A stretch of 37,074 nucleotides of DNA from an uncultured Bacteroidales bacterium (GTDB lineage: Bacteria > Bacteroidota > Bacteroidia > Bacteroidales > P3), in contig CAMWNM010000018.1 in the NCBI GenBank assembly GCA_947175635.1, positions 1 to 37,074 on the forward strand, written 5' to 3'. Made by a program: the position numbers and the translations under genes. A model generated the notes under the pieces. It saw only the letters and a list, made by a program, of their open reading frames with translations. It was not told where the DNA came from and searched no databases. Shown in pieces: positions 1-8,885 of the stretch. Numbering within the stretch: position 1 is the first letter of the stretch; every line of letters starts with the position of its first letter.

Positions 1-33
1 ATATTGTTAAATACTTAAATACAAAGAGAAAAA

Positions 34-858
34 ATGAAAATTTTTGGAATCAGACCCGGTTTGACGCTCTGCCTGTTGGCGGTGTTGGCCTCTTGCGGTA
101 AAGAAAAAGCCACAGACAGCCACCGGGATTATGTAGAGAACGCTTTAGGATTGAAGCTCGATATGGTGTATGTGGAAGGCGGTTCCTTTGCGATGGGGGC
201 CACCGAAGAGCAGGGCGAGGATGCGTTGGATAACGAAAAGCCGGTGCGTACGGTAAGGCTGGATTCCTACTATATCGGCAGATTCGAGATTACACAGGGG
301 CAATGGGAAAAAGTGATGGGAAGCACCGTGCGCGACCAATGGGCGGTGGCCGATATCGATTTCGGCATTTCCGAAGAAGGGGATGCTTTTCCGATGTACT
401 ATATCACATGGGAAGAAGCCGTGGCGTTTTGCGAAAAGCTGAGTGAACTGACGGGCCGGCACTATGTATTGCCCACCGAAGCCCAGTGGGAATATGCCGC
501 CCGTGGAGGCCGGAAGGCGCAGCCCACCAAATATAGCGGCAGCGATATTTTGGATGAAGTAGGGTGGTACTATACTGAAAATACCAAGAGACTTCAACTT
601 GTGGGAGGTAAAAGCTCCAACGAACTGGGAATTTACGATATGAGTGGCAACGTATGGGAATATTGCGCGGATTATTACGATATGTACGACCCCAGCCAAA
701 CCGATAATCCCACCGGTGCCGAGACCAGTCCATGCCGTGTTTCGCGTGGCGGAAGTTGGGCCGATGTGGCTTCCCATTGCCGTGTATCCTACCGCGCCAC
801 CCCGCTTCCCAACTTCCGTCTCCTCAATCTCGGATTCCGTGTGGCGATGATTCCGTAA
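34..858 (+). CDS. SUMF1/formylglycine-generating-enzyme-like lipoprotein
   Basis: This 274-residue protein starts with a lipoprotein signal: a charged start, a hydrophobic stretch and the lipobox LASC, with Cys21 as the expected lipidated residue. It is therefore probably anchored to a membrane outside the cytoplasm. Residues ~44-273 carry the FGE-sulfatase fold, recognisable by VEGGSFAMG near the start, LPTEAQWEYAARGG at 146-159, YDMSGNVWEY at 201-210 and RVSRGGSW at 235-242. True formylglycine-generating enzymes have two copper-binding cysteines after GGS. Here Asp244 stands where the first should be and only the second (Cys249) is kept, so sulfatase activation is unlikely. Bacteroidota use many such domains in surface or gliding/secretion lipoproteins (GldJ/GldK are relatives), but this one is short and lacks their extra regions. 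No sulfatase gene is adjacent. The ATG at 34 follows an A-rich leader. The exact role is unknown. Confidence 0.85.
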   Translation: MKIFGIRPGLTLCLLAVLASCGKEKATDSHRDYVENALGLKLDMVYVEGGSFAMGATEEQGEDALDNEKPVRTVRLDSYYIGRFEITQGQWEKVMGSTVRDQWAVADIDFGISEEGDAFPMYYITWEEAVAFCEKLSELTGRHYVLPTEAQWEYAARGGRKAQPTKYSGSDILDEVGWYYTENTKRLQLVGGKSSNELGIYDMSGNVWEYCADYYDMYDPSQTDNPTGAETSPCRVSRGGSWADVASHCRVSYRATPLPNFRLLNLGFRVAMIP

Positions 859-870
859 CATGGTCATCTT

Positions 871-923
871 GCATGCCACGCCCATGTTCTGGCACAAACG
901 GTTTGTCCCGGCGTGGGCATGCC
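871..923. repeat. Imperfect inverted repeat downstream of the FGE-like gene
   Basis: The outer arms at 871-881 and 911-922 are near-perfect reverse complements differing by one inserted base (GCATGCCACGC and GCGTGGGCATGC). A separate small hairpin sits in the middle (ACAAA at 894-898 and TTTGT at 902-906, loop CGG). There is no T-run directly after it, so it is not a simple terminator. It lies between the stop codon of the lipoprotein gene and the strong terminator at 947-989. It could be a mRNA 3'-end stabiliser or a small dispersed palindromic element; this is inference. Confidence 0.5.
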
Positions 924-946
924 GGCGGCCCAAAGAGATTGACAAT

Positions 947-989
947 AAAAAAAGAAAGGGAAAAGCGATGCTTTTCCCTTTCTTTTTTT
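947..989. terminator. Bidirectional intrinsic terminator
   Basis: A perfect 20-bp inverted repeat (947-966 against 970-989) has a three-base loop, GAT. The left arm begins with seven A and the right arm ends with seven T, so the RNA from either strand forms a stem followed by a U-tract. It serves the convergent lipoprotein gene on the plus strand and rplQ, the last gene of the ribosomal operon, on the minus strand. Confidence 0.9.
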
Positions 990-1004
990 CGTTCCCGCAG
1001 AAAC

Positions 1005-1478
1005 TTACTCGGCTTTGGCTTCCGTTGCAGGAGCCTCGGCATTTGTGGCTTCAGCGGCTTTTTTCTTACCGCCACGACGCGTAGTCTTGGCTTTTGCTTC
1101 CTTGGCCGCACCGGCGTTCATGCTATAATCAACCAATTCGATAAAAGCCATTTCCGCATTATCCCCGATCCGGTAACCGGTTTTGAGGATACGGGTATAT
1201 CCGCCCGGCCGTTGGGCAATCTTCTGCGAGATTTCCCTAAACAGTTCGTTTACGGCTTCCTTATTCTGAAGGTAGCTGAAAACTACACGTCTGGAGTGGG
1301 TCGTATCTTCTTTGGATTTGGTCAAGAGAGGTTCCACATATACTCTCAAAGCCTTGGCCTTGGCCAAAGTGGTGTTGATTTTCTTGTGCAGAATCAACGA
1401 TGAGGCCATGTTGGCCAACATCTGGCGTCTGTGAGAGTGGGTTCTGCTAAGTTTATTGAATTTCTTTCCGTGTCTCAT
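1005..1478 (-). CDS. rplQ: 50S ribosomal protein L17
   Basis: L17 sits at the end of the peptide exit tunnel of the large subunit. The N-terminus [20 protein letters not shown] and the [24 protein letters not shown] region identify the family. The conserved domain covers about residues 1-122. Residues ~123-157 form a low-complexity tail that is first lysine/arginine-rich (TTRRGGKKK) and then alanine/glutamate-rich. Similar tails are usual in Bacteroidota L17, while E. coli L17 (127 aa) ends earlier. It is the last gene of the operon, 17 bp after rpoA, and is followed by the hairpin terminator at 947-989. Confidence 0.98.
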   Translation of the reverse strand: MRHGKKFNKLSRTHSHRRQMLANMASSLILHKKINTTLAKAKALRVYVEPLLTKSKEDTTHSRRVVFSYLQNKEAVNELFREISQKIAQRPGGYTRILKTGYRIGDNAEMAFIELVDYSMNAGAAKEAKAKTTRRGGKKKAAEATNAEAPATEAKAE

Positions 1479-1495
1479 GGTTAGGCTCCCCCTAA

Positions 1496-2503
1496 TTATT
1501 CTTCGTCTTTATCTGTTTTATTCAATTTATATTTGCTCACATTCATCCCGAATTCCAGGTTTTTGGATTTAACCAAGTTTTCGAGTTCGGTGAGCGACTT
1601 CTTGCCGAAGTTGCGGAACTTGAGAAGATCGGCCTTGTCGAACGATACCAACTCACCCAAAGTTTCCACTTCTGCGGCTTTGAGGCAGTTCAGTGCACGA
1701 ACCGACAGTTCCATCTCCGACAATTTCGTGTTGAGCAATTGGCGCATATGCAAATCGTCTTCATCAAAATCGTTGGTAACGGTGGGTTCGGCCTGTTCCA
1801 ACGAAATCTTTTCGTCAGAGAAGAGCATGAAGTGCTGGATCAGGATTTTCGCCGCTTCTTTCAAGGCATCCTTGGGCGAAATCGAACCATCGGTGAGAAC
1901 GGTGAAAATCAATTTTTCGTAATCGGTTTTCTGTTCCACACGGAAGTTTTCCGTTTCGTAGTGCACGTTCTTGATAGGCGTATGGATAGAGTCGATGGCG
2001 ATGGTGCCGATAGGATCGTTGGGATTCTTGTTTTCTTCTGCAGGAATCCAACCGCGGCCTTTATCTATCGTGATATCCATGGAAAGCTTAACGCTGGATT
2101 CCATGTGGCAGATCTCGAAATCCGGATTCAGCACCTGAAAACCGTTCAATGCGTTGTTGAGGTCGCCGGCTTTGAATACTTCCTGATTGGAAATTGTCAA
2201 GTGGATCTTTTCGTGATCCACCCCCTTGATCTGCTGTTTGAAACGAATCTGTTTCAAGTTCAGCACGATATTGGTTACATCCTCAATCACGCCTTTGATC
2301 GACGCAAATTCATGGTCAACCCCTTCGATGCGGATGGAGGTGATGGCAAATCCTTCCAAAGAAGAAATCAAGATACGGCGCAAAGCATTTCCTATCGTAA
2401 CCGCATAACCCGGCTCCAGCGGACGGAGTTCGAAGACACCCTTCTTGTCGTCCAGACTGATCATGTTTACTTTATCCGGTTTCTGAAAAGCTAAAATTGC
2501 CAT
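1496..2503 (-). CDS. rpoA: DNA-directed RNA polymerase subunit alpha
   Basis: The 335-residue alpha subunit dimerises to nucleate RNA polymerase assembly. The N-terminal domain (about 1-235) shows the typical [26 protein letters not shown] signature near residue 30. The C-terminal domain (about 255-325), which contacts upstream DNA and activators, is recognisable by [23 protein letters not shown] and the helix-hairpin-helix stretch [12 protein letters not shown]. An acidic linker (NDFDEDD) joins the two domains. The gene lies between rpsD and rplQ as in most bacterial alpha operons. The ATG at 2503 is preceded by a 78-bp A/T-rich spacer, the longest in this part of the operon. Confidence 0.98.
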   Translation of the reverse strand: MAILAFQKPDKVNMISLDDKKGVFELRPLEPGYAVTIGNALRRILISSLEGFAITSIRIEGVDHEFASIKGVIEDVTNIVLNLKQIRFKQQIKGVDHEKIHLTISNQEVFKAGDLNNALNGFQVLNPDFEICHMESSVKLSMDITIDKGRGWIPAEENKNPNDPIGTIAIDSIHTPIKNVHYETENFRVEQKTDYEKLIFTVLTDGSISPKDALKEAAKILIQHFMLFSDEKISLEQAEPTVTNDFDEDDLHMRQLLNTKLSEMELSVRALNCLKAAEVETLGELVSFDKADLLKFRNFGKKSLTELENLVKSKNLEFGMNVSKYKLNKTDKDEE

Positions 2504-2581
2504 TAGTTTTTAAATTTAAATGATGAAATACCGAGGAAGAAAACTTCAAAAGAAAGGCGAATGTACGCCAAGCAGTTTCTA

Positions 2582-3187
2582 CTACTTGGAGTACAATTCG
2601 ACGATCAGTTGTTCCTTGATGTTTTCAGGAATGTTTTCTCTTTCGGGATAGCTCAGGAACTTGCCGCTCATGCTTTTGCCGTCCCATTCGAGCCAGTTGT
2701 ACTGGTTGCTGCGACCTTCCACGCAGTTAACAATCACTTCGAGCGCTTTCGATTTTTCACGAACTTCCACGATATCGCCGGGGCGCAACTGATAGGAAGG
2801 AATGTTTACCACATGTCCGTTTACCACGATATGACGGTGGCCGACCAACTGGCGGGCGGCACTGCGGGTGGGCGCTATACCCAGACGGAATACCACATTG
2901 TCCAGACGGGATTCGAGCAATTTGAGCAAGTTTTCACCGGTAATACCCTGTTTGCGGGAAGCTTGTCCGAAAATCTTGCGGAACTGACGTTCCAGAATAC
3001 CGTAGGTATATTTAGCTTTTTGTTTTTCTTTCAACTGCACACCGTACTCCGAAAGTTTGTTGCGGCGTTTGTTTTGTCCGTGCTGACCGGGCGCATAGTT
3101 CTTGCGTTCCAGCACTTTGTCCGCTCCAAAGATCGGCTCTTGGAACTTTCTTGCAATCTTAGACTTGGGTCCAATATATCTTGCCAT
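2582..3187 (-). CDS. rpsD: 30S ribosomal protein S4
   Basis: S4 starts assembly of the small-subunit body by binding 16S rRNA, and in enteric bacteria it also represses the alpha operon. The protein is 201 residues and carries the S4 RNA-binding domain around residues 92-155 ([34 protein letters not shown]). The N-terminus ([15 protein letters not shown]) lacks the zinc-binding cysteines found in some S4 proteins (forms with CRLCR near residue 10), so this is a zinc-independent form. It follows rpsK by 36 bp. Confidence 0.98.
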   Translation of the reverse strand: MARYIGPKSKIARKFQEPIFGADKVLERKNYAPGQHGQNKRRNKLSEYGVQLKEKQKAKYTYGILERQFRKIFGQASRKQGITGENLLKLLESRLDNVVFRLGIAPTRSAARQLVGHRHIVVNGHVVNIPSYQLRPGDIVEVREKSKALEVIVNCVEGRSNQYNWLEWDGKSMSGKFLSYPERENIPENIKEQLIVELYSK

Positions 3188-3223
3188 TTTCTGCTATGGT
3201 TTTATTGTACGTGTACTCTGAAA

Positions 3224-3631
3224 TTAAACTCTTCTTCTCTTGGGAGGACGGCATCCGTTGTGGGGCAGGGGCGTAACGTCCATGATTTCGGTTACTTCGA
3301 TACCTGCTCCGTGAAGGGTGCGGATAGCGGACTCACGACCGGCGCCGGGGCCTTTCACAAAAACTTTTACTTTACGCAACCCACAATCATAGGCTACTTT
3401 CGCGCAATCCGTAGCAGCCATCTGTGCGGCGTAGGGCGTGTTCTTCTTGGAACCCTTGAAACCCATCTTACCGGCAGAAGCCCACGAAATGACTTGCCCT
3501 TGATTGTTGGTGAGCGAGATGATCACATTGTTGAATGAAGCAAAGATGAAAGCCTTGCCTTGGGGCTCAACCTTGACAATCTTCTTCTTTGCAGTCTTGG
3601 CGTTTTTACCGCCGGTAGCAACTTTTGCCAT
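3224..3631 (-). CDS. rpsK: 30S ribosomal protein S11
   Basis: S11 is a platform protein of the small subunit, next to the E-site mRNA. The 135-residue sequence contains the family hallmarks [40 protein letters not shown] and [17 protein letters not shown], and ends in the usual basic [10 protein letters not shown] tail. The first ~20 residues are a Lys/Ala/Thr-rich extension typical of this phylum. It sits between rpsM and rpsD, 60 bp after rpsM. Confidence 0.98.
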   Translation of the reverse strand: MAKVATGGKNAKTAKKKIVKVEPQGKAFIFASFNNVIISLTNNQGQVISWASAGKMGFKGSKKNTPYAAQMAATDCAKVAYDCGLRKVKVFVKGPGAGRESAIRTLHGAGIEVTEIMDVTPLPHNGCRPPKRRRV

Positions 3632-3691
3632 GTTTTATTAAAATGAATGATGTTTATCCTATCAAAAACTGTCAATACAAACGAGCAAGGA

Positions 3692-4072
3692 TTAGCCTTT
3701 GGGCGCTTTCTTCTTGTTGGCAACGGTCTTCTTGCGACCCTTGCGCGTACGGGCGTTGTTCTTGGTGCTCTGACCACGGAGGGGCAATCCCAAACGGTGA
3801 CGGATACCTCTGTAGCATCCGATATCCATCAAACGTTTGATATTGGTTTGAACTTCCGAACGGAGCGCGCCTTCCACCTTGAGGTTGTCCCCGATAAAGG
3901 TACGAATCTTTGCCAGTTCATCATCGTTCCATTCTTCCACTTTCTTGTCGAAAGAAATACCGGATTCAGACAGAATCTTGCGTGCGGTGCTTCTGCCGAT
4001 ACCGTAAATGTAGGTCAAGCCTACTTCCCCTCTTTTGTTCTTAGGTAAATCTATACCTGCAATACGTGCCAT
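3692..4072 (-). CDS. rpsM: 30S ribosomal protein S13
   Basis: S13 forms the small-subunit head and the bridge to the large subunit, contacting P-site tRNA through its basic C-terminus. The protein has 126 residues and the family motifs [34 protein letters not shown] at the start and [18 protein letters not shown] near the end. The C-terminal tail is strongly basic, as expected. It follows rpmJ by 45 bp. A sequence on the minus strand in that spacer (4096-4103) fits TAnnTTTG but has no well-placed -33 partner, so I do not call it a promoter. Confidence 0.98.
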   Translation of the reverse strand: MARIAGIDLPKNKRGEVGLTYIYGIGRSTARKILSESGISFDKKVEEWNDDELAKIRTFIGDNLKVEGALRSEVQTNIKRLMDIGCYRGIRHRLGLPLRGQSTKNNARTRKGRKKTVANKKKAPKG

Positions 4073-4117
4073 GTATTATTCCTGTTTTTAATCTTCAAAA
4101 CTAAATTCGTGCACTAA

Positions 4118-4234
4118 TCAACCCTGACGCATCTTGTACTTAGGGTTCTTCTTATTGATCACATAGATCACACCTTTGCGTCTCACGATCTTGCACTCAG
4201 GCGATCTCTTCTTTGCTGACGGCTTTACTTTCAT
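4118..4234 (-). CDS. rpmJ: 50S ribosomal protein L36, zinc-free type
   Basis: This 38-codon gene translates to a protein beginning [19 protein letters not shown] and ending NPKYKMRQG, clearly L36 (bL36), the smallest large-subunit protein. Zinc-binding L36 has three cysteines and a histidine. Here the positions read Ser, Cys, Asn and Tyr, so only one ligand is left and the protein cannot hold zinc in the usual way (C-minus type). It lies in the conserved order infA - rpmJ - rpsM, 33 bp after infA. Confidence 0.96.
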   Translation of the reverse strand: MKVKPSAKKRSPECKIVRRKGVIYVINKKNPKYKMRQG

Positions 4235-4267
4235 CGGTCTTCGTGTTATAAAGTTTGCTCAAAAATA

Positions 4268-4486
4268 CTACTTATATCGGAATACGATACGCGCCTTGCT
4301 CAAATCGTAGGGAGACATTTCCAACTGTACTCTGTCGCCGGGCAGAATCTTGATGTAGTGAAGGCGCATTTTACCGGAAATATGGGCAACAACGGTATGA
4401 CCGTTTTCCAGTTCCACGCGAAACATGGCGTTGCCCAACGATTCGATAACCGTTCCGTCCTGTTGTATGGATTGCTGTTTTGCCAT
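4268..4486 (-). CDS. infA: Translation initiation factor IF-1
   Basis: IF-1 blocks the A site of the small subunit during initiation. The 72-residue protein is a single OB fold with the family sequence [43 protein letters not shown] and a final [12 protein letters not shown]. Length and sequence match the family. It starts only 4 bp after the stop codon of map, suggesting coupled translation, and is followed by rpmJ. Confidence 0.98.
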   Translation of the reverse strand: MAKQQSIQQDGTVIESLGNAMFRVELENGHTVVAHISGKMRLHYIKILPGDRVQLEMSPYDLSKARIVFRYK

Positions 4487-4490
4487 TTCC

Positions 4491-5270
4491 TTATTTGCTC
4501 TTTAATATATTCTCTATTCTTTCAAAATCAGACAGCACCTCGGCCGCACCTTCGGTAATGGCCATGCTGTGTTCAAAATGGGCGGCGGGCTTGCCGTCCC
4601 TTGTATAGACTTCCCAACCGTTCCGGGCAATGCCGATGTCGCGTTTACCCAAGGTAATCATCGGTTCAACAGCTATCACCATTCCCTTTTTGAGAAGGGT
4701 GCCGCTGCTTTTCTTGCCGTAGTTGAGTACATCCGGTTTCTCGTGCATGCGTGCGCCCACGCCATGTCCGCAAAGTTCCCTTACCACACCGTAACCGCGT
4801 GCTTCCACGTGGCTTTGCACGGCGTTTCCTATATCGCCGGTACGGTTGCCGGCACGGGCCTGTTCGATTCCCTTGTAAAGAGATTCTTTTGTGGCGGTCA
4901 ACAAGTTCAGCACAGGTTCCTCCACCTTGCCTACCGTAAAGGTGTAGGCAGAATCACCATGGTAGCCGTCCTTTTCAATCACACAATCCACCGAAATGAT
5001 ATCGCCCTCTTGAAGTGGTTTCTCGGAGGGAAAACCGTGTACCACCACTTCGTTTACCGAGATGCAAAGGGTAAAAGGAAAACCTTCGTAACCTTTGCAT
5101 GCGGGAACTCCGCCTTTCGATCGGATAAAGGCTTCCGCCATCCTATCCAGCTCGATGGTCTTTACACCCGGTGCAATCATTTTGGCCACTTCCGCCAAAG
5201 TATCGCTAACGAGAAGGGCACTTTCCCTGATTTTCTCGATTTCCTCCCCGGTGTATATCCTCGGTGTCAT
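4491..5270 (-). CDS. map: Methionine aminopeptidase, type I
   Basis: This enzyme removes the initiator methionine from nascent proteins in the cytoplasm. With the ATG at 5270 it has 259 residues, the usual size of type Ia enzymes without an N-terminal zinc finger. The five metal ligands can be placed in [17 protein letters not shown] (two Asp), ELCGHGVG (His), AVEPMI (Glu) and a final Glu in [10 protein letters not shown] longer reading from a TTG at 5291 would overlap secY by 8 bp; I prefer the ATG, which lies 13 bp after the secY stop and is followed by the family-like [14 protein letters not shown]. Gene order secY - map - infA lacks the adk gene seen in some Firmicutes. Confidence 0.96.
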   Translation of the reverse strand: MTPRIYTGEEIEKIRESALLVSDTLAEVAKMIAPGVKTIELDRMAEAFIRSKGGVPACKGYEGFPFTLCISVNEVVVHGFPSEKPLQEGDIISVDCVIEKDGYHGDSAYTFTVGKVEEPVLNLLTATKESLYKGIEQARAGNRTGDIGNAVQSHVEARGYGVVRELCGHGVGARMHEKPDVLNYGKKSSGTLLKKGMVIAVEPMITLGKRDIGIARNGWEVYTRDGKPAAHFEHSMAITEGAAEVLSDFERIENILKSK

Positions 5271-5283
5271 TCTTCTGAACAGA

Positions 5284-6645
5284 CTATGCAATGCCGTAAG
5301 CTCCGCCCGAACGACCCTTTATGCGCCCCGACTTGGTTAAACCGTCGTAATGCCGCATCAGCAAATGGCTTTCGATTTGCTGCAAGGTATCCAAAATAAC
5401 ACCTACCATAATCAACAAGGAAGTTCCGCCATAGAACTGCGCGAACTGCGCGCTCACGCCGAACAAACGCACGAGGGCCGGCAGGATGGCTACAAAAGCC
5501 AGAAAAATGGAACCGGGCAAGGTGATGCGCGAAATCACTTCATCGATAAATTCCATGGTTTTCTTGCCGGGTTTGATGCCGGGAATAAAACCGTTGTTGC
5601 GTTTCAGATCGTCGGCGATCTGTTGCGAATTCATCGTGATGGCCGTGTAGAAATAGGTAAAGGCGATAATCAGGAGGGCAAACACAAAGTTGTACCAAAA
5701 TCCGTTGAAATCCATCAATGCACGCCAGAATCCCGAGTTTACAGAATCGGGGGAGGCAAAGCCCGCAATCGTTACGGGAATGAACATCAAGGCCTGGGCG
5801 AAGATGATGGGCATAACGCCGGCTGCATTCACTTTCATGGGCAGATATTGGCGCACACCGCCGTATTGCTTGTTGCCCACGATGCGTTTGGCATATTGAA
5901 CGGGGATTCTTCTGGTTCCCTGAACCAAGAGGATACAGAGGAAAATAACCACGATAAGCAGTACCAGTTCAACCATGAACACCACCAAACCGCCGCCTTG
6001 TTGCTCCAGACGGGAAACGAACTCGCCGAAGAGGGCGAAAGGCAGACGGGCGATGATACCGATCATGATGATGAGCGAAATACCGTTGCCGATACCTTTA
6101 TCGGTGATTTTTTCGCCCAACCACATCACAAACAGCGTGCCTGCGGTAAGGATGATGCATGATGAAATCCAGAAGAACGCACCGGGATGGGAGCCGTTAA
6201 ACGGGATAAAGGCCGTGGCCGGCAACTGCCCCACCAGGTTGGTAAGATAGGCGGGTGCCTGCATGGCCGTAACAGCAATGGTGAGCCAACGGGTAATCTG
6301 ATTCATTTTACGACGGCCGCTTTCTCCTTCCTTCTGTAATTTCTGGAAGTAGGGGACAGCCATACCGAACAACTGCACGATAATGGAGGCGGAGATGTAC
6401 GGCATGATCCCCAAGGCGAAGATAGACGCATTGGAGAACGCGCCGCCCGAAAACATGTTCAACAGACCGAGCAATCCGTCGCTGGTCTGTTGCTGAAGAG
6501 CCCCCAACTGAGAGGGATCCACGCCCGGCAATACGATAAAAGAACCTACACGGTAAATCACGATGATTCCCAACGTATAGAGGATTCTCTTTCTGAGTTC
6601 CTCTATCTTGTAGATGTTCTTCAGGGTTTCTATGAATCTTTTCAT
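5284..6645 (-). CDS. secY: Protein translocase subunit SecY
   Basis: SecY is the channel of the Sec translocon in the inner membrane. The 453-residue protein has about ten hydrophobic segments, the family start IEELRKRILYTLGIIVIYRVGSF, the plug region after LPGVDP, the motif GIGNGISLIIMIGI, and a cytoplasmic loop with QGTRRIPVQYAKR. ATG at 6645 is chosen over the TTG codon directly before it. It follows rplO by 28 bp, as in nearly all bacterial spc operons. Confidence 0.98.
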   Translation of the reverse strand: MKRFIETLKNIYKIEELRKRILYTLGIIVIYRVGSFIVLPGVDPSQLGALQQQTSDGLLGLLNMFSGGAFSNASIFALGIMPYISASIIVQLFGMAVPYFQKLQKEGESGRRKMNQITRWLTIAVTAMQAPAYLTNLVGQLPATAFIPFNGSHPGAFFWISSCIILTAGTLFVMWLGEKITDKGIGNGISLIIMIGIIARLPFALFGEFVSRLEQQGGGLVVFMVELVLLIVVIFLCILLVQGTRRIPVQYAKRIVGNKQYGGVRQYLPMKVNAAGVMPIIFAQALMFIPVTIAGFASPDSVNSGFWRALMDFNGFWYNFVFALLIIAFTYFYTAITMNSQQIADDLKRNNGFIPGIKPGKKTMEFIDEVISRITLPGSIFLAFVAILPALVRLFGVSAQFAQFYGGTSLLIMVGVILDTLQQIESHLLMRHYDGLTKSGRIKGRSGGAYGIA

Positions 6646-6673
6646 CAATGCTCAAAATAAAAGTGGAAACTGA

Positions 6674-7138
6674 TTAAGCCTGGGGCTGCTGTTCGGTCAA
6701 GACAACCGAGCCGCCCTTGGCTTCGATGGCTTCTTTCGCCTTGGCGGAAAAAGCGTTGGCGGTAACCGAAACGGTACTTTTCAATTCACCGCGACCGAGG
6801 ATCTTGATTTTATCCCTTTTAGCGGCAAGACCGCAATCCACCAATACCTGAAGATTGATTTCCTTCAATCCTTTTTCAGAAGCGATCTTTTCAATCGTAT
6901 CCAAATTGATGGCATTGTATTCGATTCTATTGGCATTCTTGAAACCGGTTTTGGGAAGACGCCGGTATAAAGGCATCTGACCACCTTCAAAACCGATTTT
7001 GCGGCTGTAACCGGAGCGCGATTGCGCACCTTTGTGGCCTCTGCCGGCAGTTTGCCCATTGCCCGAGCCGTAGCCGCGGCCCTTACGTTTGTTGGTTCTC
7101 ACAGAACCCTTGGCAGGGGTTAAAACTGATAAGTCCAT
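6674..7138 (-). CDS. rplO: 50S ribosomal protein L15
   Basis: L15 is a late-assembling large-subunit protein. The 154-residue sequence starts with the glycine/arginine-rich extension that threads into 23S rRNA (KRKGRGYGSGNGQTAGRGHKG) and has the GFEGGQMPLYRRLPKTGF signature near residue 48. Length is normal. It lies between rpmD (49-bp spacer) and secY. Confidence 0.98.
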   Translation of the reverse strand: MDLSVLTPAKGSVRTNKRKGRGYGSGNGQTAGRGHKGAQSRSGYSRKIGFEGGQMPLYRRLPKTGFKNANRIEYNAINLDTIEKIASEKGLKEINLQVLVDCGLAAKRDKIKILGRGELKSTVSVTANAFSAKAKEAIEAKGGSVVLTEQQPQA

Positions 7139-7187
7139 ATCTTAATTTCTTTTTCTCGCGTTTGTAACTAAATTTCCAAGCAACGGC

Positions 7188-7367
7188 TTAGAGTTCTTCA
7201 ACTTTAATCAAGTGGGCGACCTTGGCGATCATCCCTTCGATCTGCGGAGTAACCGTAGCTTCGGCGGTTTTGCCGATACGGCCCAAGCGCAAGGCCTGAA
7301 GGGTTCTCTTTTGTCTGAGGGGGCGGTCGATCCCGCTTTTAATCTGTGTCAATTTAACCTTTTTCAT
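7188..7367 (-). CDS. rpmD: 50S ribosomal protein L30
   Basis: A 59-codon gene on the minus strand encodes a protein beginning MKKVKLTQIKSGIDRPLRQK and containing LQALRLGRIGKTAEATVTPQIEGMI, the standard short bacterial L30 (uL30). It fills the gap between rpsE and rplO, in the position it occupies in most bacterial spc operons. The ATG at 7367 comes 26 bp after the rpsE stop. Confidence 0.97.
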   Translation of the reverse strand: MKKVKLTQIKSGIDRPLRQKRTLQALRLGRIGKTAEATVTPQIEGMIAKVAHLIKVEEL

Positions 7368-7393
7368 GGAATAGTCTCCTTTTTCTTCAGGGC

Positions 7394-7912
7394 TTAGCCG
7401 TTAAACACTTGGTCGAGTTCGATACCTCTCAACTGGGCTACCGTGTAAGGATCGCGCATCTGCGAAAGGGCGTTGATGGTGGCCTTTACCACAGAGTGGG
7501 CATTGGAAGAACCTTTCGATTTTGCCAATACATCCTTTACACCCACGCTTTCCAACACGGCACGCATGGCACCACCGGCGATAACTCCCGTACCGGGCGC
7601 GGCCGGTTTGAGGAATACGGTGGCTCCGCTATACTTTCCGTATTGTTCGTGAGGAATGGTACCTTTGAGAACGGGAACCTTGATGAGGTTCTTCTTGGCA
7701 TCATCCAATCCTTTCTGAACGGCGGCCTGAACTTCCTTGGCTTTTCCAAGACCATAACCGACAACACCGTTTCCGTTTCCTACAACCACGATGGCCGAGA
7801 AACTGAACGTTCTTCCCCCCTTGGTTACTTTGGTAACACGGTTGATGGCTACCAACTTATCCTGAAACTCGATATCGCTCGATTTCACTCTCTTTACGTT
7901 TGCGTCTGTCAT
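7394..7912 (-). CDS. rpsE: 30S ribosomal protein S5
   Basis: S5 lies at the mRNA entry site and affects decoding accuracy and helicase activity of the ribosome. The 172-residue protein contains the double-stranded-RNA-binding S5 N-terminal domain ([35 protein letters not shown]) and the C-terminal domain with [18 protein letters not shown]. The loop where spectinomycin-resistance changes occur (TKGGRTF) has the usual sequence. It is 12 bp after rplR. Confidence 0.98.
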   Translation of the reverse strand: MTDANVKRVKSSDIEFQDKLVAINRVTKVTKGGRTFSFSAIVVVGNGNGVVGYGLGKAKEVQAAVQKGLDDAKKNLIKVPVLKGTIPHEQYGKYSGATVFLKPAAPGTGVIAGGAMRAVLESVGVKDVLAKSKGSSNAHSVVKATINALSQMRDPYTVAQLRGIELDQVFNG

Positions 7913-7924
7913 AATCTTATTTCC

Positions 7925-8278
7925 TTAGAATTTGAGACCAGCTTCCCGGGCACTTTCCGCCAAGGCTTTCACACGTCCGTGATACAAATAGCCGTTGCGG
8001 TCGAAGGCAACTTTTTCGATGCCTGCGCTCTTGGCTCTTTCAGCCAGGATTTTGCCCACTTCGGCCGAACGTTCGGTTTTACTTCCTTTCGAGGAAAAGG
8101 ATTTTTCCTTGGAAGAAGCCTGTACAAGCGTTTTGCCGTCAAGGTCGTTGATAATTTGGGCGTAAATGTCCCGATTGCTTCTGAATACACTCAGGCGAGG
8201 CATCTCGGCACTACCCGTAACTTTCTTGCGAATGCGCATCTTGATGCGCGTTCTTCTATATGATTTCGTAATAGCCAT
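7925..8278 (-). CDS. rplR: 50S ribosomal protein L18
   Basis: L18 binds 5S rRNA together with L5. The 117-residue protein shows the basic N-terminus ([16 protein letters not shown]), [19 protein letters not shown] in the middle and the C-terminal [26 protein letters not shown]. Length and order (rplF - rplR - rpsE) are standard. Confidence 0.98.
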   Translation of the reverse strand: MAITKSYRRTRIKMRIRKKVTGSAEMPRLSVFRSNRDIYAQIINDLDGKTLVQASSKEKSFSSKGSKTERSAEVGKILAERAKSAGIEKVAFDRNGYLYHGRVKALAESAREAGLKF

Positions 8279-8302
8279 CGTACAAAAATATTTAAAAATC
8301 CG

Positions 8303-8872
8303 CTATTTCTTGGCACTGGCAGCCGATTTACCGGCTTTTCTGCGCAAAATTTCATCCTGGAACTTGATACCTTTGCCTTTATAAGGTTCGGGCTTACGAT
8401 AGGAGCGGATTTTGGCGCAAACCATACCGAGCAGTTCCTTATCGTGCGACTCCAAGGTCAGGGTAGGGTTCTTACCTTTTTCTGCCGTAGCCGAGGCTTT
8501 GACTTCTTTCGGCAATTCGAGGAACAGGTTGTGGGAGAAACCCAACGCGAGATCAAGGATCTGACCGTTGACCGTAACCCTGTAACCTACACCCACAATT
8601 TCCAATGTGGTTTTGAATCCTTCCGAAACCCCTGTCACCATGTTGTTGATCAACGCTCTGTAAAGACCGTGAAGGGCGCGGTGGCGCTTTTGGTCGGTAG
8701 GCCGCTGAACCAAAACGTGGTTGGTTTCTGTATCGACATGCACCGTAATATCGGGATCTACCATACGGTTTAATTCGCCCTTGGGGCCTTTCACCGTAAC
8801 CATGTTGTTCGAGGCTACGGTAACCGTTACTCCCTTAGGAAGGTTTATAGGTGCTTTACCAATTCTTGACAT
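8303..8872 (-). CDS. rplF: 50S ribosomal protein L6
   Basis: L6 sits near the factor-binding site of the large subunit. Starting at the ATG at 8872 (MSRIGKAPINLPKGVTV), it has 189 residues with the two repeated L6 domains; the second carries GVGYRVTVNGQ and ends with the signature RKPEPYKGKGIKF near residue 170. The reading frame continues 16 codons upstream to position 8920, but that part overlaps rpsH and has no family similarity, so it is rejected. Confidence 0.97.
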   Translation of the reverse strand: MSRIGKAPINLPKGVTVTVASNNMVTVKGPKGELNRMVDPDITVHVDTETNHVLVQRPTDQKRHRALHGLYRALINNMVTGVSEGFKTTLEIVGVGYRVTVNGQILDLALGFSHNLFLELPKEVKASATAEKGKNPTLTLESHDKELLGMVCAKIRSYRKPEPYKGKGIKFQDEILRRKAGKSAASAKK

Positions 8873-8885
8873 TGTGTTTTGTTCT

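Noticed and set aside
4096..4103. Internal promoter before rpsM
   Set aside because: The minus strand reads TAGTTTTG, fitting TAnnTTTG, but the nearest -33-like element is only 15 bases away and the site is inside a continuous operon; such matches are common by chance in A/T-rich spacers.
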